64,000 nt of DNA from the NCBI RefSeq assembly GCF_965342175.1, contig NZ_CBDRBL010000010.1, forward strand, positions 1-64,000, given 5' to 3'. The notes below the pieces were generated by a model, which ran no database searches, was not told the origin of the DNA, and saw only the letters and a program-made list of their open reading frames with translations. This document shows positions 51,224 to 60,988 of the stretch, piece by piece. This stretch comes from Actinacidiphila sp965342175 (lineage in GTDB: Bacteria > Actinomycetota > Actinomycetes > Streptomycetales > Streptomycetaceae). Position 1 is the stretch's first letter, and every line of letters begins with the position of its first letter. A program made the translations under genes and the position numbers.

Positions 51224-52147
51224 ATGCAAGCCATCACCGTTCGCGACCGTGACGCCGGAGTCGGCGGGCTCGCCCTCACGGAGTTGCCGTACCCGCACAC
51301 CTCCGAGAACGACGTCATCGTGCGGGTGCATGCCGCGGGCTACACGCCGGGGGAGCTGGAGTGGCCCGCGACCTGGACCGACCGGGCGGGGCGCGACCGG
51401 ACACCGAGCGTGCCCGGGCACGAGCTGTCGGGCGTCGTGGCCGAACTGGGCTACGGGACGACGGGCCTGACCGTCGGCCAGCGGGTGTTCGGCCTGGCCG
51501 ACTGGACCCGCAACGGCTCGCTGGCCCAGTACGTCGCGGTGGAGGCCCGCAATCTGGCCCCGCTTCCCGCGGACGTCGACCACACGGTGGCCGCGGCCCT
51601 GCCGATCTCTGGGCTGACCGCGTGGCAGGGCCTCTTCGAGCACGGCGGGCTCGTGACCGGCCAGACCGTCCTGGTCCACGGTGCGGCCGGCGGGGTCGGC
51701 TCGATCGCCGTGCAGCTCGCCCACGAGGCGGGCGCCCGGGTGATCGGCACTGGCCGCGCGGCCGACAGGGACACCGTGCTCGGCCTCGGCGCGCACGCCT
51801 TCGTGGACCTGCAGAACGACCGGCTCGAAGACGTCGGTGCGGTGGACCTCGTCCTCGACGTGTTCGGCGGCGACATCCTCGAACGCTCGACCGCCCTGGT
51901 CCGCACCGGCGGAACGGTGGTCACCATCGCGGCGCCGCCCTCTGTGCAACCTGACAAGGGCCGGGCCGTGTTCTTCGTCGTCGAAGTCGACCGGGCACGC
52001 CTCGAGGACCTCGTCCGCCGCGTCAGGGAGGGCCGGCTCAAGCCGGTTGTCGGGGACGTGCGGCCGCTGGACGAGGCGCCCGACGCCTTCGCCCGTGTCG
52101 GGCGTCGGCTTCCCGGCAAGACGATCATCCGGATCACGGAGGACTGA
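51224..52147 (+). CDS. NADP-dependent oxidoreductase, quinone reductase family
   Basis: 307 residues. MDR superfamily without structural zinc: VRVHAAGYTPGELEWPATW, VPGHELSGVVAELG, and the NADPH motif HGAAGGVGSIAVQLAHEAGA. The tail GRLKPVVGDVRPLDEAPDAF is typical of QOR-like proteins. GAAAGG lies upstream of the ATG. It follows the HD gene on the same strand by 160 bp. With the MDR gene at 48.2 kb and the GlxA-type regulator it forms a probable electrophile/quinone detoxification group. A GC-rich terminator follows. Confidence 0.9.
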   Translation: MQAITVRDRDAGVGGLALTELPYPHTSENDVIVRVHAAGYTPGELEWPATWTDRAGRDRTPSVPGHELSGVVAELGYGTTGLTVGQRVFGLADWTRNGSLAQYVAVEARNLAPLPADVDHTVAAALPISGLTAWQGLFEHGGLVTGQTVLVHGAAGGVGSIAVQLAHEAGARVIGTGRAADRDTVLGLGAHAFVDLQNDRLEDVGAVDLVLDVFGGDILERSTALVRTGGTVVTIAAPPSVQPDKGRAVFFVVEVDRARLEDLVRRVREGRLKPVVGDVRPLDEAPDAFARVGRRLPGKTIIRITED

Positions 52148-52181
52148 ACGAGGCCGGGGCACTGCCGCGGGACTGCGCTTC

Positions 52182-52204
52182 GGGCCCGGCCGCCGGCCGG
52201 GCCC
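52182..52204. terminator. terminator between convergent genes
   Basis: A perfect 10-bp stem GGGCCCGGCC/GGCCGGGCCC with a 3-nt loop, 35 bp past the oxidoreductase stop codon. Confidence 0.8.
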
Positions 52205-52225
52205 CAGGCGCACGTCGGCGCCTGC

Positions 52226-52447
52226 CTAGAGGGACGCCATGACCCGGGCCGCGGCCTTGTCGCTGGCGTGGCCCTCGAGCGCCGCCCACTCGGCGACGTC
52301 GAAGGGCCAGCGCGGGCTCGCGTAGGCGATGACCACATGGCGCCCGTCCTGGCGGACGGTGTGCTGAGGATCGCCAGGCTCGGATCCGGCCGCCACGACA
52401 GCGGCGGCCGAGGAGTCATTGCGGCACTTGAGGCGGGTTTCGGGCAT
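52226..52447 (-). CDS. small hypothetical protein
   Basis: 73 residues from an ATG with GGAG 7 nt upstream. The composition is protein-like (VRQDGRHVVIAYASPRWPFD, then VAEWAALEGHASDKAAARVM), with no hydrophobic segment and one Cys. I recognise no family. It lies downstream of the STAS gene on the same strand and could be co-transcribed with it. Confidence 0.5.
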   Translation of the reverse strand: MPETRLKCRNDSSAAAVVAAGSEPGDPQHTVRQDGRHVVIAYASPRWPFDVAEWAALEGHASDKAAARVMASL

Positions 52448-52569
52448 GTCAGCGCTCCGCGTTCGCTGGTCGACATCCTGGGAAATGCTCGTGGGGAGCC
52501 TAACCCGAGAGGAGATCGACTTCCTCCCGTAAGCCGCATTCGGCGCAGAAAAGCAGCGGACGGTGACGG

Positions 52570-52935
52570 TCACCCCTCAGCAGCCGGCACGAAGGCGCTG
52601 TCGCCCAGGGCAGCGGGCGGAGCGCCCGGGAGGATGCGGAAGAGGTGGCGGGTCCCGGTCAGTGCCAGGACGCGTTCCGCCTGGTGCCGCAGGCCGGTGA
52701 GCTCGAGCGAGCCCATCTCGGCTTCGGCGCGCAGGCGGAGGCTGAGCAGCATGTTCAGACTGGTGGAGCCGATGAAGGTGACGTCGGAGAGGTCGACGCG
52801 CAGCGTCCTGCCGCCGAGCGGCAGGGTGTCGGTGACCGCGGTGACACGGGGGCACGTGTCGAGGTCCAACTCGCCGGTCAGGATGATCGTCGTCAGCTTG
52901 CGTTCTTCGCTGACGGTGATGCCGAGGTTTTGCAT
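52570..52935 (-). CDS. STAS-domain protein (anti-sigma factor antagonist-like)
   Basis: 121 residues from the ATG at 52935; the frame continues upstream but the STAS fold begins here, and no clear ribosome site decides. Fold markers: ITVSEERKLTTIILTGELDL, then TLRVDLSDVTFIGSTSLNML. The loop that carries the regulatory Ser in SpoIIAA/BldG proteins (D-S) reads G-S-T-S, so the preceding Asp is missing but candidate Ser residues remain. It would bind an anti-sigma kinase; SpoIIE-type phosphatases such as the one at 23.9 kb act on such proteins, but no anti-sigma gene is adjacent. Confidence 0.85.
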   Translation of the reverse strand: MQNLGITVSEERKLTTIILTGELDLDTCPRVTAVTDTLPLGGRTLRVDLSDVTFIGSTSLNMLLSLRLRAEAEMGSLELTGLRHQAERVLALTGTRHLFRILPGAPPAALGDSAFVPAAEG

Positions 52936-53281
52936 ACAGGTCGCCGATTCGGGTCGAAGCCCATCACGGTCGACTCCCGCTGGGAAAGCGGCCGTAGTGC
53001 AGGCGACGCATTGCCGCCCGAAGTCGAGCGAGACCACCCGCACCGGCCGTCGGCCACGGAATGTGACCGTTCGGTGGCGCGGGGTCCCTCACCAGGCCAG
53101 GCTGGTTACCTCGAGCCTGGCACACCGCTGCCGGAAGCACCAGTCCCCGCCCCTGACCGACGGGCGCGACGACACGGCCCCGGCGGTCGTTCCGTACCGC
53201 TCTTCGAAACAGCCAGGCAGGGCGGCTGTCTGCTGGGGTTAAAGTCATCAGCGGCGTGACGGGACGACAGAGGGAGCGGCG

Positions 53282-56209
53282 GTGGTGGGGCGGGATACCG
53301 ATGCCGGCGAGGTCCAGGCGCTGTCCGCGCCGCGGTTCGTCGGGCGGGAACGCGAACTCGCCGCCCTGGGCGAGGCGCTCGGGCCGTCCCCCTCGGTCGT
53401 CCTCCTCGACGGTGAGGCGGGCATCGGCAAGACGCGGCTGCTGCGCGAGTTCCTGGCGCGGCAGGCCGAGAGAGGGCGGCGGGCCCTCGTCGGCGCCTGC
53501 CCGGAGCTTCGGGTGCCGTACACGCTCGGGGCGGTCGTGGACGCGGTGCGCGACGGCGTCGACACCATCGCCGGACTGGGGCTGAGCGGGCTGGGCGGGG
53601 CGCTGCGGCCCCTGTTCCCCGAGTGGGCCGACGATCTGCCGCCGGCGCCGGAGCCGCTGGAGGACCCGACCGCCGCCCGGCACCGGTTGTTCCGCGCGTT
53701 CGTCGAGCTCCTCGGCCGGCTCGGCGTCGCGGTCCTCGCGCTCGAGGACGTGCACTGGGCTGACGAGGCGACCCTGGAGTTCCTGCTGTTCCTGGTATCC
53801 CGCAGGCCGCAGACGGTCAGCGTGGTGTTGACCTACCGGCGGGACGAGGTGCCGCCCGACTCGCTGCTGCTGCGGCTGACCTCGCGGCCGCCTGCGGACG
53901 CGCACCTGATCAGGCTGACGTTGAAGCCGCTGGACGTCGACGGGACGGCGTCCCTGGTCTCGTCGATGCTGTCCGGGGAACACGTCTCGAAGGAGTTCGC
54001 GGCCTTTCTGCACGCGCGCACCGAGGGCGTTCCTCTGGCGCTGGAGGAGTCGGTGCGGCTGATGCACGACCGGGCCGACCTGATCCGCCGGGACGGCGGG
54101 TGGGCGCGGCGCCGCCTGGACCGCATCGACGTCCCGCCGACGATCCGCGACGCCGTGCTCGACCGCATCGGCCGGGTCGGACCCGACACCCGGGCCGTTC
54201 TGTACGCGGTGTCGGTGCTGTCCTGCCCGGCCGACTACGAGACCCTGCGCGCCGTCACCGGCCTGCCGGACGACCGGTTCGCCGCACAGGCGGCCGAAGC
54301 CCTCGGCGGCGGCCTGCTGCGCGAGGTCCGGCCCGGGCAGTGGTCCTTCCGTCATTCGCTGGCCTGCCACGCCGTGTACGACGCGATACCCGCCGAGGAA
54401 CGGCGTGCCATGCATCTGCGGGCGGCCCGGGCCCTTGAGCGGTGCCCGCTGCCGCCCGTGGCGCAGCTGGCCCGGCACTTCCGGCTCGCCGGCGAGGTCG
54501 AGGCGGCGTGCCGGTACACGGAGCAGGCGGCCGACCAGTGCGTCCAGTCCGGGGACGTGGCCACCTCGGCCCTGCTGCTGCACAGCCTCGCCACCACCGT
54601 GGCCCTGCCGGCGGAGTCACTGGTGCGGCTGGTCACGAAGATCCAGTTCCAGGCGCTGTCCGGTTCCGACCCGTACTCGCAGATCATCGAAGCGCTCCGA
54701 ACGGCCCTCGACCACCAGGTCCTGACGCCGCGTGAGCAGGCGTCTGTGCGCTTCCAGGTGGGCCGGGTGCTCATGGCGGCGGGCGAGATCGAGGCGGGCC
54801 GCGGTGAGATCCTCGAGGCGGTGCCCGACCTCTCCCCGCACTCCGCCGAGGCGGCGCGCGCCCGCATCCTGCTCGCCCTGCCCCTCGGCCACGCACTCCC
54901 CGTGACGGAGCACCTGCGGTGGCTGCGGGAAGCGCCGCCGGCCCGCTCGCTGTCGGCCGTCGACCGTGTGCACCTGTCTGTGGAACGCGCCTTCGCGCTG
55001 CTGATGCTGGGCGAGGAGGCCGGGTGGGAAGCGGCCCGGCTCATCCCGGAGGAGGTCCGCGACCTGCGGGAGGCGTCCGTCGTCGCGATCGGCCACACGA
55101 ACGTCGGCGAGGAGGCGATGCGGTGGGGACGGTACGACGAGGCCAGGGCGCGGCTGGCCACGGCCCAGGCACTCGCCGAGCGCCATCAACTGCTGGACTA
55201 CCTCGACAGCATCGCCTCCTGCCGGGCTCACCTCGACTGGTTCACCGGTGCCTGGACGGGACTCGCCGAACGGATGGGGCGGCTGGCCGACGACGACCGG
55301 GTGCGGTGGAAGGACCGGTGCGAGGCCGCTCTGGTGGCGGGCCTGCTCCTGGGGGCCGCGGGGGACCGTGCCGCGGCGGAGGAGCGCCTGCGCTTCGCCG
55401 GACGCGACGATCAGCAACGCATCGAGGCCGCGGCCGCGTTGGCGCGGATGCGGCTGCGCGAGGGCAAGGCCGGTGAGGCGCTCCGGCTCACCGACGAGGT
55501 GGCCGAGACCGCCGTCGGCAGCGGAATCTGGACCAGGGCGGTCGAGCTCGCCCCGGTGCGGGTCGCGGCCATGGCGGCCGCCGGTCGGATCGGGTGCGCC
55601 ACCGAGCTGGTGGACTCCTTCGAGAAGGCGCTGGGTGACCGGGACGCCCCGGCGGCGCAGGCGTCCCTGGTCCTGTGCCGTGCGATCCTGGCGGAGGCCG
55701 ACGGCCGCTTCACGGACGCCGCGGCGCTGTTCGGCGCGGCGGCCGCCGCGTGGGAGGCGCTGCCGCGCCCGTACGACGCCCTGCTCGCCCGGGAGCGGGC
55801 CGCGCACTGCCTGCTCGCCGACGGCGGGGACGAGGCCGGGTTGCCGCAGCTGTCCGACGTCGCGCGGGCACTGTCGGAACTCGGCGCCCGCCATGACGCC
55901 GACCGCATCGGCCGGTTCCTCACCGCGCAGGGGGGCGAGGCCCCCGCGGCGGTGCGCGGCCGGGGGCGTCCGGGCTACGGCGACCGGCTCTCGCCGCGAG
56001 AGGTGGAGGTGGCCCGGCTGCTGGTCACTGGTTTGACGAATCGTCAGATCGCCGAGACCTTGGTGGTGTCGACGCAGACCGTCGCCAGCCAGGTGAAGTC
56101 GGCGATGCGCAAACTGCGCGTGACCTCGCGGACGGCACTCGCGCTCAAGGTCGTCGAGTCCGGCATCGCGGGGGAGGTGCGGCGGCCGTCGTCCCCCGGC
56201 GACGAGTAA
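53282..56209 (+). CDS. large ATP-binding LuxR-family transcriptional regulator (second)
   Basis: 975 residues from a GTG with GAGGGAG upstream. ATPase domain at the N terminus (RFVGRERELAALGEAL, Walker A GEAGIGKTRLL, Walker B VLALEDVHWAD), a long helical repeat region, and a C-terminal LuxR helix-turn-helix (LSPREVEVARLLVTGLTN, RQIAETLVVSTQTVASQVKS). It is similar in plan to the regulator at 20.5 kb but clearly a different protein. No target is obvious; the next gene downstream is a secreted S8 peptidase, 438 bp away. Confidence 0.93.
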   Translation: MVGRDTDAGEVQALSAPRFVGRERELAALGEALGPSPSVVLLDGEAGIGKTRLLREFLARQAERGRRALVGACPELRVPYTLGAVVDAVRDGVDTIAGLGLSGLGGALRPLFPEWADDLPPAPEPLEDPTAARHRLFRAFVELLGRLGVAVLALEDVHWADEATLEFLLFLVSRRPQTVSVVLTYRRDEVPPDSLLLRLTSRPPADAHLIRLTLKPLDVDGTASLVSSMLSGEHVSKEFAAFLHARTEGVPLALEESVRLMHDRADLIRRDGGWARRRLDRIDVPPTIRDAVLDRIGRVGPDTRAVLYAVSVLSCPADYETLRAVTGLPDDRFAAQAAEALGGGLLREVRPGQWSFRHSLACHAVYDAIPAEERRAMHLRAARALERCPLPPVAQLARHFRLAGEVEAACRYTEQAADQCVQSGDVATSALLLHSLATTVALPAESLVRLVTKIQFQALSGSDPYSQIIEALRTALDHQVLTPREQASVRFQVGRVLMAAGEIEAGRGEILEAVPDLSPHSAEAARARILLALPLGHALPVTEHLRWLREAPPARSLSAVDRVHLSVERAFALLMLGEEAGWEAARLIPEEVRDLREASVVAIGHTNVGEEAMRWGRYDEARARLATAQALAERHQLLDYLDSIASCRAHLDWFTGAWTGLAERMGRLADDDRVRWKDRCEAALVAGLLLGAAGDRAAAEERLRFAGRDDQQRIEAAAALARMRLREGKAGEALRLTDEVAETAVGSGIWTRAVELAPVRVAAMAAAGRIGCATELVDSFEKALGDRDAPAAQASLVLCRAILAEADGRFTDAAALFGAAAAAWEALPRPYDALLARERAAHCLLADGGDEAGLPQLSDVARALSELGARHDADRIGRFLTAQGGEAPAAVRGRGRPGYGDRLSPREVEVARLLVTGLTNRQIAETLVVSTQTVASQVKSAMRKLRVTSRTALALKVVESGIAGEVRRPSSPGDE

Positions 56210-56255
56210 ATTCCGGGTGCCGTCGCCACGAACGAAGAATTTCGCGGGCCGGGCG

Positions 56256-56272
56256 GCGGGATTAAATCCCGC
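56256..56272 (+). terminator. hairpin after the second LuxR-type gene
   Basis: GCGGGATT-A-AATCCCGC is a perfect 8-1-8 palindrome, 47 bp past the stop codon. It is probably a terminator; the tight loop and AT centre would also suit a protein-binding site. Confidence 0.5.
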
Positions 56273-56647
56273 ATCTGGCCAATCGAGGCCCGGCCGCGTC
56301 CGGTTGCACACTCGTGCCATGGTGCCCGCACAACAGCCGTCCCCCGAACCGGTCGATGACCCAGCCGGTTCGCCACGCCGCGCAGAGGACGGACCGGTGC
56401 CCGCACGACCGCGGGCCGAGCCGGACGACGCCCCGACCCCCGAGGGCGCGGGCCGTGACGTCGTCGGCGGCGAGTACGAACCGCTGTAGCGCGGAGGCCG
56501 TCGCCGAACCGTGAGCGCCGTCGGCGCCGGGTGCCCCCGAGTCTGCTGTCCGGACGCGGAGTCCTCGCCCGGACCTGGAGCCCGATCGATGGCGTCCTGC
56601 GTGGTTTTTCTCTAATGCTCCGTCAACCTTATTCAGGAGAGCCATAG
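56273..56647. other. intergenic region upstream of the second S8 peptidase
   Basis: A short frame (ATG at 56319 to 56489) encodes a disordered Pro/Asp/Glu-rich peptide ending GGEYEPL, without a ribosome site, and is not called. The stretch 56600-56640 (TTTTTCTCTAATGC and following) is AT-rich and is the likely promoter of the peptidase gene. Confidence 0.4.
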
Positions 56648-59600
56648 ATGAGGCCAAGTGCAAGAAAGCGCCCAGGCAGACGTCTCGGCGCGTTGACCGT
56701 CGGTCTGACCGTCCTCGGCATGGTCGTGTCGACGACGGCGACCTTCGCCGCCGAGCCCGCCGAGCCTGCCGCCGCGCAGACGCCGAAGGCCGGCGTCGCG
56801 CGGACGGGCAGCCCGACGGCGGGCGCGGACGGCGACCTGGCGCGGATCGTCGCCGCGTCCGGCGGGTCCGTCCCGGTCACGCTGATCACCGGTGACAAGG
56901 TGCACCTCGGCGTCGGCGACGACGGCAAGCCCGTCGTGCGGGACATCGACCGTGCGGCGCGGCCCGACGGACCTCCGGTCGTGTTCCACACCCTCACCCG
57001 CCAAGGCAAGGTCTACGTCGTACCGGACGACGCCCTCGCCCTGGTCGGCCAGGGACTGCTCGACTGGTCGCTGTTCGACGTGAGCGAACTGGCGACGCTC
57101 ACGGCGGCGGGCAAGGGCGCCACGGTGCCGGTGCTCGTGACCTACACCGGCACCTCGGGCGCCGAAGCGGCGCGCAAGGTCGCCGGGGCGTCCGGCGGGA
57201 GGGCGCTGCCGAGCATCAACGGCCGCTCGATGAACGTCGACGACGACGGACGGTGGTGGAAGGACGTACGGGGCAAGACGGCCGCCACGTCCGCCGCCGC
57301 CCGGTCCGCCGGATCCCTGGCGGGCGTCAAGAAGGTCTGGCTCAACGGCATGTCCCATGTCGACCTCGAGCAGTCGGTTCCGCAGATCAGCGCGCCCGTC
57401 GCGTGGGAACGCGGCTACGACGGCACCGGGGTGACCGTCGCGGTGCTGGACACGGGCATCGACGCCACCCACCCGGACGTGGCCGGAAGCATCGTCGGGG
57501 CGCTCGACTTCACCGGCAGCCCCACGGGCCCCAAGGACGGGCACGGGCACGGCACCCATGTGGCGTCCACGGTCCTCGGCAGCGGCGCCGCGTCCAAGGG
57601 GCTGCGCAAGGGTGTCGCCCCCGGCGCCAAGCTGCTGGTCGGCAAGGTCTGCGACGACGCGGGGCAGTGCCCCGACGACGCGGTCATCGCGGCCATGGAC
57701 TGGGCCGCCCACTCGGGGGCCAAGGTCGTCAACATGAGCCTGGGCGGCGAGCCGACCGACGGCACGGACCCGAAGAGCCAGGCGCTCAACGAGCTGAGCC
57801 GCGCCACGGGAACGCTGTTCGTGGCCGCGGCCGGAAATTCGGGTTTTGTCGCCCAGAAGGTCGTCACCCCGGGTTCCGCCGACGAGGCCCTGACCGTGGC
57901 GGCCGTCGACAAGAACGGCGACATGGCCGGTTTCTCCAACCGCGGACCGCGGATAGGTGACGGTGCCGCCAAGCCCGACATCGCGGCGCCCGGCGTCGGC
58001 ATCGTCGCGGCGCGCGCCGCGGGCACGTCCATGGGCGCGCCGGTGGACGAGTACTACACCGCGTCCGACGGCACCTCGATGGCCACCCCGCACGTGGCAG
58101 GCGCCGCGGCGATCGTCGCCCAGCAGCACCCGGACTTCTCCGGTCAGCAGATCAAGGCGCTGCTGATGGACACCGCCGACGACCTGGGGCACGACCTGTA
58201 CGCCCAGGGCGCCGGCCTGGTGGACCTGGCGACAGCCACCAACCCGCGGGTCGTGCCGAAGGGCAACCTGAACTTCGGCCGCGAGGCCTACCCGCACGCG
58301 CCGGTGACCAAGAAGATCACCTACACCAACCGCGGCGACGAGGCGACCACGTTGCATCTCACGATGCCGGTCTCCTTCGCCGACGGCACGCCCGCCAGGT
58401 CCGGCCTGTTCACTCTCAGCGCGGACAAGGTGGTCCTCCCGGCGGGCGGCTCCGCCGAGGTGTCGGTGACGCTCGACGGCAGTGTGCTGGGCACCGACGG
58501 GGCGTACGGGGCCTACAACGGGGTGCTGACCGCCCGGGACGACTCGGGCGCGATACGGCTGAGCTCGGGCGTGCACAGCTTCGTCGAGGACCAGAAGTTC
58601 CCGCTGACGGTGAAGGTCGTCCCGCCCGCGGGCGCCACCGACGTCCGCTACGGCACCGCCACCTTCATGCCGGTCGACGACAAGGTCTACCTGCACCCGG
58701 CCCTTGTGGACACCGCCACCGGCGCGGAAACCGTGACGGAGCAGCTCTTCCGCGGCGCCTATGCGGCGGAAATGCCCGTCAGCTGGCGGGACGCATCGGG
58801 TGAGTGGCAGCAGGCCGCACCGTTCGCACCCGAGGTGAACCTCACCAAGGCGACCACGGTCACCCTGGACCTGCGCGAGGCCAAGCCGCTGAGCGTGCGG
58901 TACCCGGAGTCGACCGAGACCTACTCCGCGTCCGCAACCGCCAACCGGGTCTCGGCGACCGGCGCGTGGTCGCACAGCACGGTGCTCCAGGCGGACTACC
59001 AGGCCGGCGAACCGCACTGGTGGGTGCTGCCGACCGGCAAGGTGAGCATGGGCGCCTTCACCCATGACTTCTACAGCTCGCGGACGACTCCCGTCGTCAC
59101 CCTGCGGGCCACCGGCGGCGCCGCGCCCATCAGCCTGTCCGCTCGCTATGTGACCCCTGACGTCTCGCTGGGCGAGACGCAGATGTGGTTCGGCAACGAC
59201 GGCGACCCGGTCTTCCGTGAGGCCGCGATCCCGGTCCCGCGACTGCCGGTCAAGGGGCACCTCCCGGTGGTCTACGGGGGAGGCGGGTCCGCCGCCGAGC
59301 TGGCGGACGTCGACGCCCGGGGCAAGCTCGTCCTTCTGACGCCGTCCGACATCTGCGCCGGCACGTGCGACTTCACCAAGCTGCGCGACGAGCGGGTGGC
59401 GGCGGCGGCCGCCGCCGGCGCCGTCGGCGTGCTGGTCGCGGCCCCGGAGCTCACCTCGCTGGGCCGTCCCTCGGAACTCGACCAGTGCCTGGTCGGGCCG
59501 CAGAGCTGCCCGGCGCTCCAGACGTACGGCGCCCTGCCCGTCGTGAGCGTGCCCTACGCCGAGGCCGAGGGACTGATCAAGCGCCTCAAGGCCGACCGGG

Positions 59601-60328
59601 GGCAGGTCAAGATCGATCTGGGCGGCAGCGCCGTGCCGAAGGTGTACGTCGCCCGGTACCACGACGAGGGGCAGATCCGGCCGAACGACTACCGGGTCGA
59701 GAAGGGCGACCTGGACAAGGTCGACCTCTCCTTCCACGCGGCACGGCCCGGAGTGGTCCACCAGCTGAGCTGGATGCAGCACCTCAAGGCCACGCCCAAC
59801 ACCTCGCAGGTGTCCCTGCCCCAGCCGGCGACGCAGCAGAGCATGACCGTCTTCGTCAAGCGGCAGGACGACGCGATCAGCCGGTTCACCGCATCCTGGG
59901 CCGAGCCCGGAACGGACTCCTTCCTGGAGCACAACCGCCAGGAGATGAGGGACATGGTCCTCACGGGCAGCGACGCCATCCACTGGAACGCGGGCCCCTC
60001 CGTACCCGGAGCGGTACCGCAGGTGCGGACCGAGTCCGGCTTCACGGTCCCGGTCGGACTGTGCGCGGGCTGTCGGCAGGGGGACACCTTCTATCCCACT
60101 GTCTACCTGACGGGCAGCGGGGGCGGGCGCCAGGCGCTCATCGGCATCATCGGCGACGAGCTCATCCAGCACACCTTCTCGGATGTCCCGAGCTGCGGGC
60201 CGGTCGTCTCGCCCACCTTGCCGAACCTCGACTACACCTGCGACGTCAAGCTGCGCGACGCGTCCGGTGACGAGATCGAGCGCCGCACCGAGCACCTCCC
60301 CGACGAGAGCTACGAGCTCCCCCTGTGA
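56648..60328 (+). CDS. secreted S8 serine peptidase lacking the usual C-terminal module
   Basis: 1226 residues. The ATG has AGGAGAG upstream. Signal peptide (basic residues 6-12, core LGALTVGLTVLGMVVSTTAT, then FAAEP), a prodomain, and a subtilisin domain with D268 (AVLDTGID), H301 (GHGTHVAST) and S477 (DGTSMATPHVAGA). The rest is beta-rich with a PA-like insertion (ADVDARGKLVLLTPSDIC and after). Unlike the S8 proteins at 7.9 and 61.0 kb it stops at SYELPL, without the DxGRTW-type terminal module. That module is encoded by the lipoprotein gene starting 32 bp downstream. Confidence 0.93.
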   Translation: MRPSARKRPGRRLGALTVGLTVLGMVVSTTATFAAEPAEPAAAQTPKAGVARTGSPTAGADGDLARIVAASGGSVPVTLITGDKVHLGVGDDGKPVVRDIDRAARPDGPPVVFHTLTRQGKVYVVPDDALALVGQGLLDWSLFDVSELATLTAAGKGATVPVLVTYTGTSGAEAARKVAGASGGRALPSINGRSMNVDDDGRWWKDVRGKTAATSAAARSAGSLAGVKKVWLNGMSHVDLEQSVPQISAPVAWERGYDGTGVTVAVLDTGIDATHPDVAGSIVGALDFTGSPTGPKDGHGHGTHVASTVLGSGAASKGLRKGVAPGAKLLVGKVCDDAGQCPDDAVIAAMDWAAHSGAKVVNMSLGGEPTDGTDPKSQALNELSRATGTLFVAAAGNSGFVAQKVVTPGSADEALTVAAVDKNGDMAGFSNRGPRIGDGAAKPDIAAPGVGIVAARAAGTSMGAPVDEYYTASDGTSMATPHVAGAAAIVAQQHPDFSGQQIKALLMDTADDLGHDLYAQGAGLVDLATATNPRVVPKGNLNFGREAYPHAPVTKKITYTNRGDEATTLHLTMPVSFADGTPARSGLFTLSADKVVLPAGGSAEVSVTLDGSVLGTDGAYGAYNGVLTARDDSGAIRLSSGVHSFVEDQKFPLTVKVVPPAGATDVRYGTATFMPVDDKVYLHPALVDTATGAETVTEQLFRGAYAAEMPVSWRDASGEWQQAAPFAPEVNLTKATTVTLDLREAKPLSVRYPESTETYSASATANRVSATGAWSHSTVLQADYQAGEPHWWVLPTGKVSMGAFTHDFYSSRTTPVVTLRATGGAAPISLSARYVTPDVSLGETQMWFGNDGDPVFREAAIPVPRLPVKGHLPVVYGGGGSAAELADVDARGKLVLLTPSDICAGTCDFTKLRDERVAAAAAAGAVGVLVAAPELTSLGRPSELDQCLVGPQSCPALQTYGALPVVSVPYAEAEGLIKRLKADRGQVKIDLGGSAVPKVYVARYHDEGQIRPNDYRVEKGDLDKVDLSFHAARPGVVHQLSWMQHLKATPNTSQVSLPQPATQQSMTVFVKRQDDAISRFTASWAEPGTDSFLEHNRQEMRDMVLTGSDAIHWNAGPSVPGAVPQVRTESGFTVPVGLCAGCRQGDTFYPTVYLTGSGGGRQALIGIIGDELIQHTFSDVPSCGPVVSPTLPNLDYTCDVKLRDASGDEIERRTEHLPDESYELPL

Positions 60329-60360
60329 CGGCACCCCAACACCTCAAGGAGACCTACACG

Positions 60361-60969
60361 ATGAACACCGGTGTGCCATCAGCACGGCGCCGCAGAGGAG
60401 CCCTCGCGGTGCTCGCCGCCGCGGCGGTGCTGGCGCTCTCCGGCTGCAAGGGCGGTGACCTCGTCTCCTACGACCTGCCGGCGAAGTCGGCCCGGTACAC
60501 GTTCGAGGCGCAGACCGACGGCGTCAAGACGGTGTGGGAGTACACCTCGGCCACGGCGACCAAGAACGGCGCACCGTCCCTGAGCCCGTGCATGGGCGAT
60601 GTGCTCGGCAGCAACAAGGCGGCGTGCCGGCCGGAGCCGCTGATCTTCCTGCGCTACGACTTCGACCTGGCCCTGGACAACACCGCCCCGGCCGGCAAGA
60701 AGCACGAGATCACCGTCGTCGCCTACTACCAGGAAAGCCTCACCGCCTTGCCCAAGGTGACGTCCCTGAAGGCGGAGACCACCTTCGACGGGGGCAGGAC
60801 GTGGCACCCGGCGACCACCAGGGCCGCCGGCAAGGACACCTTCACCGCGACGATCGACAACCCCCTGCGGGACAAGGCCCCAGGCGGTGTCGGACTGAGG
60901 ATCAGCGCGACCGACAGCCAGGGCGACACCGTCAGGCAGACCATCCCGACGGCGTACACCCTGCGCTGA
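60361..60969 (+). CDS. lipoprotein carrying the detached S8 C-terminal module
   Basis: 202 residues from the ATG at 60361 (AAGGAG upstream). Signal peptide with lipobox LALSGC near residue 29. The mature protein reads TVWEYTSATATKN, PLIFLRYDFDLALDN, ETTFDGGRTWHPATT and DTVRQTIPTAYTLR. These align in order with AEWRFRSQTPTAR, LPLYAVRMAPELDE, EVSYDEGRTWRPAEV and NSFRQTVVKAYLLK at the end of the neighbouring S8 peptidase. It follows the peptidase gene by 32 bp, so the two are probably co-expressed and may associate outside the cell, with this part lipid-anchored. Confidence 0.8.
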   Translation: MNTGVPSARRRRGALAVLAAAAVLALSGCKGGDLVSYDLPAKSARYTFEAQTDGVKTVWEYTSATATKNGAPSLSPCMGDVLGSNKAACRPEPLIFLRYDFDLALDNTAPAGKKHEITVVAYYQESLTALPKVTSLKAETTFDGGRTWHPATTRAAGKDTFTATIDNPLRDKAPGGVGLRISATDSQGDTVRQTIPTAYTLR

Positions 60970-60988
60970 CGGGGATCCGCACGACGCA

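Noticed and set aside
56319..56489. 56-codon frame ending GGEYEPL, considered as a small peptide precursor
   Set aside because: No ribosome site, no modification enzymes nearby and disordered composition.
56633..60334. 1233-codon open frame on the minus strand opposite the second S8 peptidase
   Set aside because: It mirrors the peptidase gene; its composition (Arg/Gly/His-rich, no domains) is that of an antisense shadow in high-GC DNA.
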